In this document: positions 16,782 to 25,972 of the stretch, piece after piece | Numbering within the stretch: position 1 is the stretch's first letter | How the letters are laid out: every line of letters starts with the position of its first letter | Origin: Treponema sp. UBA1747 | Lineage (GTDB): Bacteria > Spirochaetota > Spirochaetia > Treponematales > Treponemataceae | Assembly: GCA_002315375.1 (NCBI GenBank) | Contig: DCHR01000018.1 | Span: 1 to 64,000 of the forward strand | Length of the DNA stretch: 64,000 nucleotides | Direction: 5' to 3' | Translations under genes and position numbers: made by a program | Notes under the pieces: generated by a model | Database searches by the model: none | The model's input: the letters and a program-made list of their open reading frames with translations, nothing else | What the model was told of the DNA's origin: nothing

Positions 16782-17687
16782 ATGATCAGAACTAAAGAAG
16801 AGCTTCTGGCTCAGATAAAATCTGAAAAGAGACAGAATAAGAATCTTTTCTCCAGTTTTTTTGTAGACGCATCCTGCATAGACAATGCGGTTTGCCGCGA
16901 AGCTCAGAATATTTTCTGTTCTTTTGATATTCCTCTGAATCCTTCAAATAAGGGAGGTAAATTGCTTTTTGATAAAAAAAGTTATGCCTCCAAAGCAAAT
17001 CTGTTAAATAATGCCGGTTTAATCTTTGGATTCTGTCTTTATTATGCAAAGGATGCCGGCGATACTTTCAAAAACTTTTCCGACCGTTTTGATTTTGCAC
17101 TGAATCAGTATCCGAATCATATTGAATTTCCTCAATTTGATTTGAATCCCGGTGAAGAAGGGGAACCAAAAGTTTCTGGTTTGTTTTCGGCACAGGATAT
17201 CAGGAAAGCAAGAGACCTGGCTTTTGCTGCAAAAACTTTTTATTCTGCAGGCCGTGCGGTTCCCTGGTTTCTTTCTGTTTTGAAACCGCTTAGAATTACA
17301 CCATCCGCTTTTTTTGCAGATTTTTCTGAATGGCAGAGAGTAAACAACTGCGATTATAAAAGCGGTTTTAATCCCGAAAAAGAAAACCACGAAGCAATTG
17401 AAAAAATGCAGCTTTTATTTCTTGAACAGAAATATGAAGAAAAGGGCAAGCTGGATATGTTCGTCCTTGTTTCGGATGTTGTGCGTGTAAACGGGGCTAT
17501 GAGCAGACTTTGTGATGATTCCGCCGGAAAGAATCCTGAAATAAACCTTAATGTTTCTTATAACCCGGATGATCTTTTCAGTGAAGAAGTTATGGACCTT
17601 GAATATTTCTATGAAAATGTCTGCATGGAAGAAAGTAAGGTCCGGCTTTTTGTTACCGATGAAGGCCCGGATTACGAAATCAATTGA
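16782..17687 (+). CDS. Protein of unknown function
   Basis: 301 aa, not recognised. Soluble, acidic, rich in Phe and Asn, with no signal peptide or membrane helix. Distinct stretches are FDFALNQYPNHIEFPQFDL, the Gly/Glu turn NPGEEGEPKVSG, and AGRAVPWFLSVLKPLRITP followed by SAFFADFSEW. The last part faintly recalls the C-terminal accessory region of some B12-binding radical SAM enzymes, but there is no CxxxCxxC cluster and no such gene beside it. A GGGG-type ribosome site precedes ATG 16782. It lies between asnA and the pseudouridine synthase on the same strand, with short gaps. Confidence 0.6.
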   Translation: MIRTKEELLAQIKSEKRQNKNLFSSFFVDASCIDNAVCREAQNIFCSFDIPLNPSNKGGKLLFDKKSYASKANLLNNAGLIFGFCLYYAKDAGDTFKNFSDRFDFALNQYPNHIEFPQFDLNPGEEGEPKVSGLFSAQDIRKARDLAFAAKTFYSAGRAVPWFLSVLKPLRITPSAFFADFSEWQRVNNCDYKSGFNPEKENHEAIEKMQLLFLEQKYEEKGKLDMFVLVSDVVRVNGAMSRLCDDSAGKNPEINLNVSYNPDDLFSEEVMDLEYFYENVCMEESKVRLFVTDEGPDYEIN

Positions 17688-17745
17688 TAATTCATGTCTT
17701 TTGAAGACTTCTGAATTAACAAATAGTTCCGGATAAAAAAGTTTT

Positions 17746-18690
17746 ATGATTAGATCTTTTATTTCCTTGAAAAAACAATCCCTTAATGAATTCCTGAAAA
17801 ATCAGCTGGCTGGAATTGATGAGCTTTCCGGACATGAAGTTTCAAATTCAAAAATCCGTCGTCTCATAATTGCAGGCTGTGTAAGTGTTAACGGTCGTAC
17901 TGTCACAAGGCCCGGATTTGAATTACGCGGAAGAAGTACAGTAGATTGTGATATCGATATAGAAAAATTCTTTTTTGAAAAACAGCCTGATGATATTGAT
18001 TTTACGCTTACAGAAAAAGATGTTCTTTTTGAGGATGACTTTATTATCTGTGTAAACAAGCCTGCTTTCCTTCCTGTAGAGCAGACCATAGTGGGGAACA
18101 GAAAAAATCTTCATGACTGTGTTGTTGATTATCTCTGGAAAAAAAATCCTACACTCAGAAATCCTCCTTATGCGGGAATCATGCATCGTCTGGACCGGGA
18201 AACCAGCGGAGTGATTCTTTTTACAAAACAGAGGGTCGCAAATAAAAGCATATTTGAACAGTTTGAAAAACATACAATTACAAAAACTTATATTGCCGTT
18301 GTATGCGGTATTCCCGGGAAAAAGCAGTGGACTGTAGAAAATACCATAGGACGCGTTTCTGCAAAAAGTCAGGCGGCAAAGTGGGGAAGCCTTCCTGAAA
18401 GCCGGGGTGGCCTTTACGCGAAAACTTCTTTTAAGTGTTCAGAAATAAAATCAGATTCTTCACTTACTCTCGTGCACTGTGAACTTTTTACCGGCCGCAC
18501 ACACCAGATCCGCGTACACCTTTCAGAAAGCGGATTTCCGATTTTAGGAGACACTTTATACGGCGGAAAAACTTTCAGCAGAATAATGCTTCATTCAGAC
18601 AGACTTTCCTTTATACATCCTGTTACAAGTGAAAAGATGACTGTTGTTTCAGAGTTTTCGGATTTGAAAAAAATCGGACTGAAAGTTTAA
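17746..18690 (+). CDS. RluA-family RNA pseudouridine synthase
   Basis: 314 aa. An N-terminal S4-like RNA-binding segment (SNSKIRRLIIAGCVSVNG, residues about 34-51) is followed by the catalytic domain. The catalytic aspartate is in HRLDRETSG, and the later motifs are TKTYIAVV, CELFTGRTHQIRVHL and GDTLYGG. It isomerises uridine in rRNA or tRNA; the exact site (RluC, RluD or TruC type) cannot be decided. The last four bases overlap the end of the convergent PHP phosphatase gene. Confidence 0.93.
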   Translation: MIRSFISLKKQSLNEFLKNQLAGIDELSGHEVSNSKIRRLIIAGCVSVNGRTVTRPGFELRGRSTVDCDIDIEKFFFEKQPDDIDFTLTEKDVLFEDDFIICVNKPAFLPVEQTIVGNRKNLHDCVVDYLWKKNPTLRNPPYAGIMHRLDRETSGVILFTKQRVANKSIFEQFEKHTITKTYIAVVCGIPGKKQWTVENTIGRVSAKSQAAKWGSLPESRGGLYAKTSFKCSEIKSDSSLTLVHCELFTGRTHQIRVHLSESGFPILGDTLYGGKTFSRIMLHSDRLSFIHPVTSEKMTVVSEFSDLKKIGLKV

Positions 18691-19514
18691 ATCTTTACGC
18701 TTCCGATGCAGGGGTAAATCAGTTCTTTATAACCTGTTTTCTTAGCCAGAGCTGCTGCTTCTTCAAACCCGAAATCCAGGAATTCAGTGTTATGGGCATC
18801 GCTGCTTATGCAGACTGGAATGCCTGCATTGAAAAATAATTCCAGCAAGAAATCGCTCGGGTAAAAATCTTCTGTGCAGCCACGGGCTTTTCCGCCTGTA
18901 TTTATTTCTGCAATGACTCCGGATTTTTTTACAGCTTTTGTAAAATCTTTCAGAAGGTCTTTGTACCAGCCTTCATTTACATCAAAGAATTTCAGTTCGC
19001 CGTTTCGTCTGCGGATTAAGTCCGGGTGTCCCAGAATGTCAAAGTTTCCGTATTTCAGCATTTCCATTTCGGCTTCGAAGTATTCGATGACAGCCTGCTT
19101 TCCGTCACCATTATAAAGAAGATCGATTCCCTGTTTTACAAATTCTGTTTTATGGTCTACGGAATAATGCTTCCCGTCCTTTGCAATATAATGAACGGAG
19201 CCGATAAGGTAATCGGGTTTAAGTGCTTTGTAAGCTTCTTTGTCCGGACAGGTTACACATGGGAAATAGTCTGCTTCGAAACCGCAGAAAATCTGAATTT
19301 TTTCTGAATACTTTTCTTTCAGCCTTGCAATTTCTGAAATATATTTTTCGAAATCTTTTGGCGGAATGTGCCAGTCTTCTCCAAAAGGAAACATGCTGTG
19401 ACCGGAAAACCCAAGAACAGAAAAATTTTTTTCGATTGCGGCAAGAACCATTTCTTCTGCTGTATTCTTGCCATCGCAGAATGTTGTGTGAGTATGAAAG
19501 TTTATTTTACCCAT
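18687..19514 (-). CDS. PHP-domain histidinol-phosphatase family protein
   Basis: 275-aa metal-dependent phosphatase. The PHP ligands are seen as FHTHTTFCDG, GFSGHSMFPFGEDWH, FCGFEADYFP, GSVHYI, DILGHPDLIRR and SSDAHN. This matches the HisK/HisJ type, which removes phosphate from histidinol phosphate in histidine synthesis. No other his genes are nearby, so a different phosphoester substrate is possible. It lies just downstream of the two-receiver regulator gene on the same strand. Confidence 0.85.
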   Translation of the reverse strand: MGKINFHTHTTFCDGKNTAEEMVLAAIEKNFSVLGFSGHSMFPFGEDWHIPPKDFEKYISEIARLKEKYSEKIQIFCGFEADYFPCVTCPDKEAYKALKPDYLIGSVHYIAKDGKHYSVDHKTEFVKQGIDLLYNGDGKQAVIEYFEAEMEMLKYGNFDILGHPDLIRRRNGELKFFDVNEGWYKDLLKDFTKAVKKSGVIAEINTGGKARGCTEDFYPSDFLLELFFNAGIPVCISSDAHNTEFLDFGFEEAAALAKKTGYKELIYPCIGSVKI

Positions 19515-19532
19515 CGTTTTATCCCGGAAAAA

Positions 19533-20780
19533 TTAAATATTTTTGTTCAGAAGAGAAATTGCTTTTTCCAGAAGGACTTCCGGTCTCTGTGGTTTTGTAA
19601 GATAAAGAGATGCGCCTGCACTCAATACTTTTACAACCAGATCTTTTTGTGCGCTTGGAGAATAAACAATTACCGGCGGAGCGAATCTGTCGGCTCTGAA
19701 ATCCTGGAGAATTTCCAGGCCTTTTGAGTTTGGTTCCAGAACATCCAGAATAACAAGACTGTATTTGTCCGGCTCATAGGCATCCTGGAAATCCTGTCCG
19801 TTTGTAAAGGTATCTATCTGTGCTCCAACTGCTTCGAAAGTTTTCTGAAGGACCATTCCTGACTGTGGATTCTGGTCGATTACAGCAACTGAGAAAACTG
19901 AACCGATAGATTCGTCTTTTTCCATGGCTCCGTTGTCAGAGAAGAAACGGGTTTCAATGGAAGAACTTGAGTCATCATATGATGAGCCCGAAAGGATTTT
20001 TTCAGTAATGAGATCAGAAATACTGGTGGTAATTGAACTTTCAACCAGAGTATTTAAAACCCGAGGAAGATTGTCTGTAACTTCGATTCCGTCATATTCA
20101 GAATGTCCGTCAACCAGATCACTTACAAACTGACTTAAAGAAAGAATTTTGACATTTTTGCGGTGAATCTTCTGGTGTTCCAGGACATTGTTTATCAGGT
20201 ATTCCAGGTTAAGACCGTCAATAAAGGTCAAATCCAGATTTGTAAGCATGATGATTACTTTCGGGTTTTCAAGTTCTTCCCGTTCAATCATTTCTGCAAG
20301 CTTGAACTTCAGGAGAGCAAGTTTTTCTCTGTTCAGTCCCTGTGCAACTTCGATGAAAATGATGTTTCCGTTTCTGTGGATATCAAGAACACATGGAGTT
20401 GAATCCATTACAACCGGAGATTTCAGAATTTTTCCGATGGCTTCGAAGAAAAGGTCGAATTTAATCGGCTTTGTGAAATATTTGAAAACTCCATAACGGG
20501 CTAAAGAACCGATAAGTGCTTTGTCGATAAGAGGTCCTGTCATAATGATAGGAATAGAGGCTGTATTTGGATCAGCCAGCTTTTTCTGCATGAAGTCCGA
20601 AATCGGGGCCTGGGCATCGACCCGATCCATAATAATCAGGTTTGGCAGAGTGGTAATCATTTTTGTAAAGGCATCGCGGTCTTCACTGGCAGTATTTACT
20701 TCGATTTTTCCTACTGTAAGCTTGTCTTTAAGAAAATCACGGAATAAAGGATGAGCATCGATTATTAAAACACTTTTCAT
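19533..20780 (-). CDS. Two-receiver regulator with a central STAS-like domain (REC-STAS-REC)
   Basis: 415 aa. Residues 1-120 are a receiver domain with acceptor D52 in LIIMD, IIMTG and the FTKP lysine loop. Residues about 130-245 look like a STAS/anti-sigma-antagonist fold (VCLDIHRNG-like strand, IIMLTNLDLTFIDGLNLEYL). Residues about 290-415 form a second receiver with D346 in LVILD and LYLTKP. There is no DNA-binding, cyclase or histidine kinase part, so the output is probably protein-protein contact. No sensor kinase adjoins it. The promoter is of the leaderless type. Confidence 0.78.
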   Translation of the reverse strand: MKSVLIIDAHPLFRDFLKDKLTVGKIEVNTASEDRDAFTKMITTLPNLIIMDRVDAQAPISDFMQKKLADPNTASIPIIMTGPLIDKALIGSLARYGVFKYFTKPIKFDLFFEAIGKILKSPVVMDSTPCVLDIHRNGNIIFIEVAQGLNREKLALLKFKLAEMIEREELENPKVIIMLTNLDLTFIDGLNLEYLINNVLEHQKIHRKNVKILSLSQFVSDLVDGHSEYDGIEVTDNLPRVLNTLVESSITTSISDLITEKILSGSSYDDSSSSIETRFFSDNGAMEKDESIGSVFSVAVIDQNPQSGMVLQKTFEAVGAQIDTFTNGQDFQDAYEPDKYSLVILDVLEPNSKGLEILQDFRADRFAPPVIVYSPSAQKDLVVKVLSAGASLYLTKPQRPEVLLEKAISLLNKNI

Positions 20781-20786
20781 AGGTGA

Positions 20787-20795
20787 ATTTTAGCA
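20787..20795 (-). promoter_or_regulatory. Extended -10 promoter 6 nt before the REC-STAS-REC start
   Basis: Minus-strand TGC followed by TAAAAT (20787-20792), then TCACCT and ATG. This is the same layout as at 3713-3728. On the plus strand a TGTAAAAT (TAAAAT 20806-20811) probably serves the divergent DJ-1-like gene. Confidence 0.55.
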
Positions 20796-20848
20796 TATCT
20801 TGGTGTAAAATAAAATAGAAAAAACTTTGTGCTTTCGGAGGCAAAAAA

Positions 20849-21439
20849 ATGTTTGCAGTTTTTCTGGCAGAAGGATTTGAAGAAATAGAAGCTCTTTCTC
20901 CTGTAGATTATTTGAGACGTGCAGGGGTTGAAGTTTTAACAGTTGCAGTAACTTCCCTGAATCCGGTTGACCCAAGAATCGTAAAGAGTTCTCATGGTGT
21001 TTCCATGTTTGCAGACGTTACAATCGAGGATTTTATTTCCTCACTGGGTGATTCTCTTCCCGATGCAATTTTCTTCCCGGGTGGTCTTCCAGGAGCAAAA
21101 AATCTTGCAGCCTCAGCAGATGTGAAAAACCTGATTCTGAAATGTTTCGAAAAAGGCAAATATGTAACTGCTGTCTGCGCAAGTCCTGCTCTGGTTCTGG
21201 CACCAACGGGTATTCTGAAGAATAAAAACTGGACCTGTTATCCCGGAATGGAAGAAGAGGTTGATCCTGAAGCAGTTGAAGACAGTACCCACTGTTCAGG
21301 AGTTCCTTTTGTAACTGATGAAAATCTGGTAACAGGAGCTGGTCCTGGAACAGCTGAACAGTTTGCTATGGAACTTGTCAGAATTTTTGCCGGAGAAGAA
21401 ACAGCAGAAAAAATCAGAAAAGGTTCCTGCCTGCGTTAG
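20849..21439 (+). CDS. DJ-1/PfpI-family protein (YajL-like)
   Basis: 196-aa cytoplasmic protein of the class I glutamine amidotransferase-like fold. The nucleophile elbow is V-C110-A-S-P, preceded by FFPGGLPGAKNL with the conserved Glu near GFEEIEA. Relatives act as deglycases, chaperones or redox sensors; the role here is open. CGGAGG lies 7 nt before the start. It is followed 26 bp later by the large secreted-protein gene. Confidence 0.87.
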   Translation: MFAVFLAEGFEEIEALSPVDYLRRAGVEVLTVAVTSLNPVDPRIVKSSHGVSMFADVTIEDFISSLGDSLPDAIFFPGGLPGAKNLAASADVKNLILKCFEKGKYVTAVCASPALVLAPTGILKNKNWTCYPGMEEEVDPEAVEDSTHCSGVPFVTDENLVTGAGPGTAEQFAMELVRIFAGEETAEKIRKGSCLR

Positions 21440-21464
21440 TAAATTTAAAAAAAGGGTTAATAAA

Positions 21465-24308
21465 ATGATTAAAAAAGTTGTTGCATTTTTTGTTTGTGCG
21501 TTTGTACTGGCCGGGAGTTTTTTGACCGCTCAGTCAACAATGACAGCAGAAGCAGTTTATTCAGAATATTCTTTTGATGCTGAAGTTGTAATGAAAAAGG
21601 GAGATTCAAATCCAACTAAGCTTGCCTGGAGAAATATTCTTTATGCAGAAAACCTTGTGGCAGAAGGAAGTTCTCAGGAATATCTGATTAAGGCTGTAAA
21701 TGTAAAGAAAGGGTATTCCGGTTTTGTTCTCTTTCAGCCGGACGCTCCCGAAAATAAAACCTTTACGGTTTCAACTAACGGAAAAGATCAGAAATTTATT
21801 CCGGGAAAATATTTTACCCGTTCTGGCGGTCTGGTCTGGATTTCTTTTACCGCCCCTGATAAGAAAAAATATTGTCTTCCAACTGATATAAAAATTGTTT
21901 CTATAGAAGAATATGAAAAACAGAATATGGATATTAATCTTCCTGCTTTCCTTGAAGAACCTCAGGTTGAAGTAACAGAAGGGATAGATGAAAATGTTAC
22001 TCCGGTTTCTGAAGAAGTTCTTGCTATCGAAAATGTTACAGAACTGTCTTCTGAAATCATTTCTGATACAGATGTTTCTGAAGCTGCTCTGGATGAAGAT
22101 TCCAAAACAGATTTTTCTGAAGTCGCTTTGAATGATGCTTCCGGGGTTTTGGAAACTCCTTCAGAAAATGAACCGGTTGAAAACGAAGAAGAAAATGAAA
22201 TCGAATCCGAAACAGAAACAGAATTAGCCGAAGGGACTGAGTCTGATGAAGAGGCAGTGGAAGAAACAGAGGTTACTGAAGAAATTCCTTTTGAAAAAGG
22301 CGATTTCAAGTATGTGCGGGATTCAAGAAATTTCCCGGCCAACGGAAACGAAATGGTTTCCTTCGTTGGAACCAACAGACAGAATGTCGAAAAGGAAACA
22401 AATGTCGTAACATTAATTAAAAACCTCCCTGACGGAACAAAGCCTAAGCTTTTCTTTATGGATGGTCTTGAGGTTCTTGTTTATATTGCTCCTGATGTAA
22501 CACTTCATGCTGATGACAACTGTTATTCGCTTTTCTATTCGACTCGCCGTTATGGAAGGGATGAAGATTTTTCTATTCCGAAACGGGTGATTGAAAATCC
22601 GAAGATAAACGGAAAACTTACAAACATGCTGGATTTTGACGGGGCCGTTACATCAATTGGCGGTAAACAGAAACTGGTCCTTGTCTGGACTCAGTGTACA
22701 ATCCAGAATACAGCAGAAACAAGTGAAGAAGATCTTTTCAAGAAAACTGCGATTTACTGGTCTTCATGGAAAGAAAATGATAAGGGATGGGAAAAAGCTG
22801 ATTGTATTTCTGAATTAAAGGGAAGTCTTCAGTTCAATCCTGAATTAAAGAATGCAGATAAAACTCTTTGCTTGAAAATCAGAAACAGACCTGATAATAC
22901 TCTGTTCACTGTGGAAGAAAATCCGGCTTTTGCAGAAAAGCAGTTCTTCTTTGTTCTCAATAAAAAAGGTGTCTGGGAAACTGCAGGTGCCGGACAGTTT
23001 GAAGATACAAAAGCGTTGTACCCGGTTGAAGATGTGAATAATCCGGTTTCTGAAAATTACCGGTACGTTTATAACAGACAGGGAATCCTTTCCGGATGCT
23101 TCTGGAATGAGGGTACAAAAATATTTGCCAAATCATATCTGAAAAGTCCTGATACAAAGAAAATGATTTGGACAGAAAGTGTTTCTGTTGTTTATCAGGC
23201 TCCTGGAAGTACATACAGGATTCTTGATCCTCATGCAGTTGTCCGCGATTCCGGAGAGTGGATTTTTACATTTGTCCGTGAAACTGAAGACGGAAATAAC
23301 ATTTGTATTTCAAGAGTAAATAATGAACCATGTATGGTTACAACCAGAATGGTTCCCGATTTGAGGGACCTTCAGAAACCGGGAAATACAGTTCATTTTA
23401 CTGTAACAGTTCAGAATCTGGGACTTGGCATTGCAAACGGTCTTGAAGTAGTAATCAAAAATGAATTCAAAACTGAAGCTGGAAAGGTTGCCTATAAAAA
23501 TAATTTCTACCCGGGCACAACTTATGAACTTCAGGGAATCTACCAGAAACTGAAAGGTAAAGACGGCGTTGTTCCTGTTGAAGAAATCTATGCGGATATC
23601 AAGCTTCCGAAGATGAAGAAAAACAGCGAGTTCGCTTTTTATGATGCCCGTTACACTATGGGAATCCCGAAATTCGCTTTCGGAGATATTTTTGTTTCTA
23701 CAAAAGGAAAGAGCCAGAAAGTAATTTATACTCTTGGAACTTCCAACGGTATAAAGGTTAAGGCACCGAATACGGAAGTAGTAATTACCGAACACAGTGA
23801 AAATCCTGAATACGAGGATAATTCAGTTTCTGTAGCAGTTGAAGAAGCCTTTTCTGATTCATATCTGCAGATGGATTTCGATTATGAAACTGCCGAGTTC
23901 GATGAAAAATCCTTCACGTTCAATGCTCTTTTCCATTATGAAGAAGAAAGAAGGAAAGTATCCGGATGGACTCCTGAAGAAGTAGAAGAAGAAACTGCAA
24001 TCCGAACTTCCTGCGAAGTTTTCAATCCGGTTTATATGAAACCGACTTTCTACGGTACTATTCTGGATACTGTATTCACAAAGAAAACCCGTATAATGAC
24101 CTGTGAATTTGTTGTATCCAATAACTGGCCGGCAGCAATTTCAGATAATATTAAGCTTGAACTGTTCAATGTTTCTACAGGAAAATCAGAACAGATTCTT
24201 GAAATCCCATTTGATCTGGATGTTCTGGAAAATAAAAAAGGAACAGTTTCCTTTGTTCCGGCCCTTACAGACGTGGCAGGGGATTATATTGTAAGAGTAA
24301 AGAAATAG
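21465..24308 (+). CDS. Large secreted protein with acidic linker, unknown function
   Basis: 947 aa. A Sec signal peptide (MIKKVVAFFVCAFVLAGSFL, cleavage probably after LTA or AEA) has no lipobox cysteine. Residues about 165-285 are a Glu/Ser/Thr-rich linker; the remainder is rich in beta strand. Around residues 630-700 the stretch GNTVHFTVTVQNLGLGIANG resembles a CARDB-like adhesive fold. I find no enzyme motif. ATG 21465 was chosen because AAAGGG lies ahead and the signal peptide starts there; an upstream in-frame extension overlaps the DJ-1-like gene. Likely a periplasmic or surface structural protein. Confidence 0.7.
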   Translation: MIKKVVAFFVCAFVLAGSFLTAQSTMTAEAVYSEYSFDAEVVMKKGDSNPTKLAWRNILYAENLVAEGSSQEYLIKAVNVKKGYSGFVLFQPDAPENKTFTVSTNGKDQKFIPGKYFTRSGGLVWISFTAPDKKKYCLPTDIKIVSIEEYEKQNMDINLPAFLEEPQVEVTEGIDENVTPVSEEVLAIENVTELSSEIISDTDVSEAALDEDSKTDFSEVALNDASGVLETPSENEPVENEEENEIESETETELAEGTESDEEAVEETEVTEEIPFEKGDFKYVRDSRNFPANGNEMVSFVGTNRQNVEKETNVVTLIKNLPDGTKPKLFFMDGLEVLVYIAPDVTLHADDNCYSLFYSTRRYGRDEDFSIPKRVIENPKINGKLTNMLDFDGAVTSIGGKQKLVLVWTQCTIQNTAETSEEDLFKKTAIYWSSWKENDKGWEKADCISELKGSLQFNPELKNADKTLCLKIRNRPDNTLFTVEENPAFAEKQFFFVLNKKGVWETAGAGQFEDTKALYPVEDVNNPVSENYRYVYNRQGILSGCFWNEGTKIFAKSYLKSPDTKKMIWTESVSVVYQAPGSTYRILDPHAVVRDSGEWIFTFVRETEDGNNICISRVNNEPCMVTTRMVPDLRDLQKPGNTVHFTVTVQNLGLGIANGLEVVIKNEFKTEAGKVAYKNNFYPGTTYELQGIYQKLKGKDGVVPVEEIYADIKLPKMKKNSEFAFYDARYTMGIPKFAFGDIFVSTKGKSQKVIYTLGTSNGIKVKAPNTEVVITEHSENPEYEDNSVSVAVEEAFSDSYLQMDFDYETAEFDEKSFTFNALFHYEEERRKVSGWTPEEVEEETAIRTSCEVFNPVYMKPTFYGTILDTVFTKKTRIMTCEFVVSNNWPAAISDNIKLELFNVSTGKSEQILEIPFDLDVLENKKGTVSFVPALTDVAGDYIVRVKK

Positions 24309-24360
24309 AAAACTTTGCTCGCGCTTTTTTGAATATAAAAATCCGAGCTTCCATAAATGC

Positions 24361-24400
24361 AAAAGCCGCAGAGAGTTATAAACTTCTTTGCGGCTTTTTC
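24361..24400 (+). terminator. Terminator after the secreted-protein gene
   Basis: AAAAGCCGCA (24361-24370) pairs with TGCGGCTTTT (24389-24398), and the interior can extend the stem. A T-run follows on the plus strand and an A-run precedes, so it could act in both directions. Confidence 0.75.
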
Positions 24401-24432
24401 GTTAATAAAATAATTGATATTTATATTTCGCA

Positions 24433-24474
24433 AAAGCTCCCGCAAACACCAATGGAGGCTTTCTGCGGGGCTTT
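24433..24474 (-). terminator. Probable ackA terminator
   Basis: AAAGCTCCCGCA (24433-24444) pairs with TGCGGGGCTTT (24464-24474), with one bulged T. It lies directly past the ackA stop codon. The T-run on the minus strand is short. Confidence 0.6.
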
Positions 24475-24489
24475 GTGCGTTCTAGAAAA

Positions 24490-25830
24490 CTAGCATTTTG
24501 GTGGACGTGCTACAACTTTTGCCAGGTTAGGGCGTTTTACCATATCACCTTTCAGTCCTTCTTCACGTGCTTTGTTTACGTAAGATGGATCCTGGAAAGA
24601 GTATGTGAAGTTTGTGTGAACGTCGTATGTGCCTTTCATAAGAGCGTAAGCATCTTCTGTCATTACCAGTTCTTCGTCTGTTGGAATAACGAAAATCTTT
24701 GTTTTTGAATCGTCTGCAGAAATACAGGTTTCAGCATTTCCTGTGAATGACCATTCGTTTTTCTGTTCGTCAATTTTAATTCCGTATTCTTCAAGTCCTG
24801 AACAGGCCTTCATACGTGTGATTGGTCCGCGTTCTCCAACACCTGCTGTCCATACGATAGCATCTACGTGTCCCAGTTCTGCCATGAATGCTCCGATGTA
24901 TTTTTTGATGCGGAGAGCTTCCATTTCGATTGAAAGCTTACAGAGTTCGTCACCTTTAGCAGCGTCAATTTCAATGTCGCGGCGGTCAGAGTATTTTGTT
25001 GTAATACCAAGACAACCAGATTTCTTGTTGAGTGCTGTATCCATTTCATCAGCGCTCATTCCTGTTTTTCTCATGATGTAGAATGGAAGAGCAGGGTCCA
25101 GGTCACCTGAGCGGGTTCCCATTACAAGACCTTCAAGAGGTGTAATACCCATTGTTGTGTCGTAGCATTTACCGTTTTTAACTGCACACATAGAAGAACC
25201 GTTTCCGATGTGACAGATGATTACGTTTGTATCTTCTGGTTTCTTTCCAAGAAGAACTGATGCACGTTTTGCAGTGTAAAGGAAAGATGTTCCGTGGAAA
25301 CCGTAGCGGCGTGCAGAGTATTTTGTGTACCATTCACGTGGAATAGCATACATGAATGTTTCTTCCGGCATTGTCTGGTGCCATGCTGTATCCATGATTG
25401 CAGCATGTGGAACATTAGGCATAACTTTCTGGGCAGCTTCAATACCCATAATGTTTGCTGGCATGTGGAGTGGTCCCAGGTCGATAACTTCTTTAAATCC
25501 TTCCAGTACTTCAGGAGTAACCAGAACAGATTTTGTGAATTTTTCTCCACCATGGAGTACACGGTGACCAACAGCTCCGATTGCATCCAGATTGTCGATA
25601 ACACCAACTTCTTTGTCTGTAATCATTGAAAGAATAAGTTCAATTGCTTCTTTGTGTGTAGGACAAGGGCTTTCTTTTTCAGTTTTGTTTCCTTTTGCCT
25701 TGTGAGTAATGCATGAACCGTCGATACCGATGCGTTCTACTACACCATTGGCCAGAACTTCTTTGTTGTCCCAGTCATAAACCTGATACTTTGCAGATGA
25801 AGATCCGCAGTTCAAAGTTAAAATTACCAT
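24490..25830 (-). CDS. ackA: Acetate kinase
   Basis: 446-aa cytoplasmic kinase that makes ATP and acetate from acetyl phosphate in fermentation. ASKHA-fold motifs: [14 protein letters not shown] at the N-terminus, [72 protein letters not shown] and the ADP-binding IPTDEELV (usually I-x-T-[DN]-EE). It is about 45 residues longer than most bacterial AckA, with an extended C-terminal tail ([14 protein letters not shown] onward). AAGGA lies before the start. No pta gene is in the window. Confidence 0.96.
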   Translation of the reverse strand: MVILTLNCGSSSAKYQVYDWDNKEVLANGVVERIGIDGSCITHKAKGNKTEKESPCPTHKEAIELILSMITDKEVGVIDNLDAIGAVGHRVLHGGEKFTKSVLVTPEVLEGFKEVIDLGPLHMPANIMGIEAAQKVMPNVPHAAIMDTAWHQTMPEETFMYAIPREWYTKYSARRYGFHGTSFLYTAKRASVLLGKKPEDTNVIICHIGNGSSMCAVKNGKCYDTTMGITPLEGLVMGTRSGDLDPALPFYIMRKTGMSADEMDTALNKKSGCLGITTKYSDRRDIEIDAAKGDELCKLSIEMEALRIKKYIGAFMAELGHVDAIVWTAGVGERGPITRMKACSGLEEYGIKIDEQKNEWSFTGNAETCISADDSKTKIFVIPTDEELVMTEDAYALMKGTYDVHTNFTYSFQDPSYVNKAREEGLKGDMVKRPNLAKVVARPPKC

Positions 25831-25869
25831 GATTTGTTGTCCTTAAAAATGAATAGATATGATAAAAAG

Positions 25870-25898
25870 ATTATAATCACTTGTTTCATAGAATTCAA
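25870..25898 (-). promoter_or_regulatory. ackA promoter
   Basis: Minus-strand TTGAAT (25893-25898), a 17-nt spacer and TATAAT (25870-25875), with a leader of about 33 nt to the ackA start. Confidence 0.7.
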
Positions 25899-25921
25899 TA
25901 AATAGAAAATACTATGAAAAT

Positions 25922-25951
25922 TTGTGAATTTGGTGTATAATTTCTTATAAT
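25922..25951 (+). promoter_or_regulatory. Promoter of the HAD gene
   Basis: Plus-strand TTGTGA (25922-25927), an 18-nt spacer and TATAAT (25946-25951). A second TATAAT sits at 25936-25941. The strong GGGGGGAG ribosome site follows at 25961-25968. Confidence 0.5.
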
Positions 25952-25972
25952 ATTTTAAATGGGGGGAGTCTC

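Noticed and set aside
21962..22375. 137-aa Ser-rich minus-strand frame
   Set aside because: It is the complement of the Glu/Ser-rich linker of the secreted protein; Glu codons read backwards give Ser and Phe.
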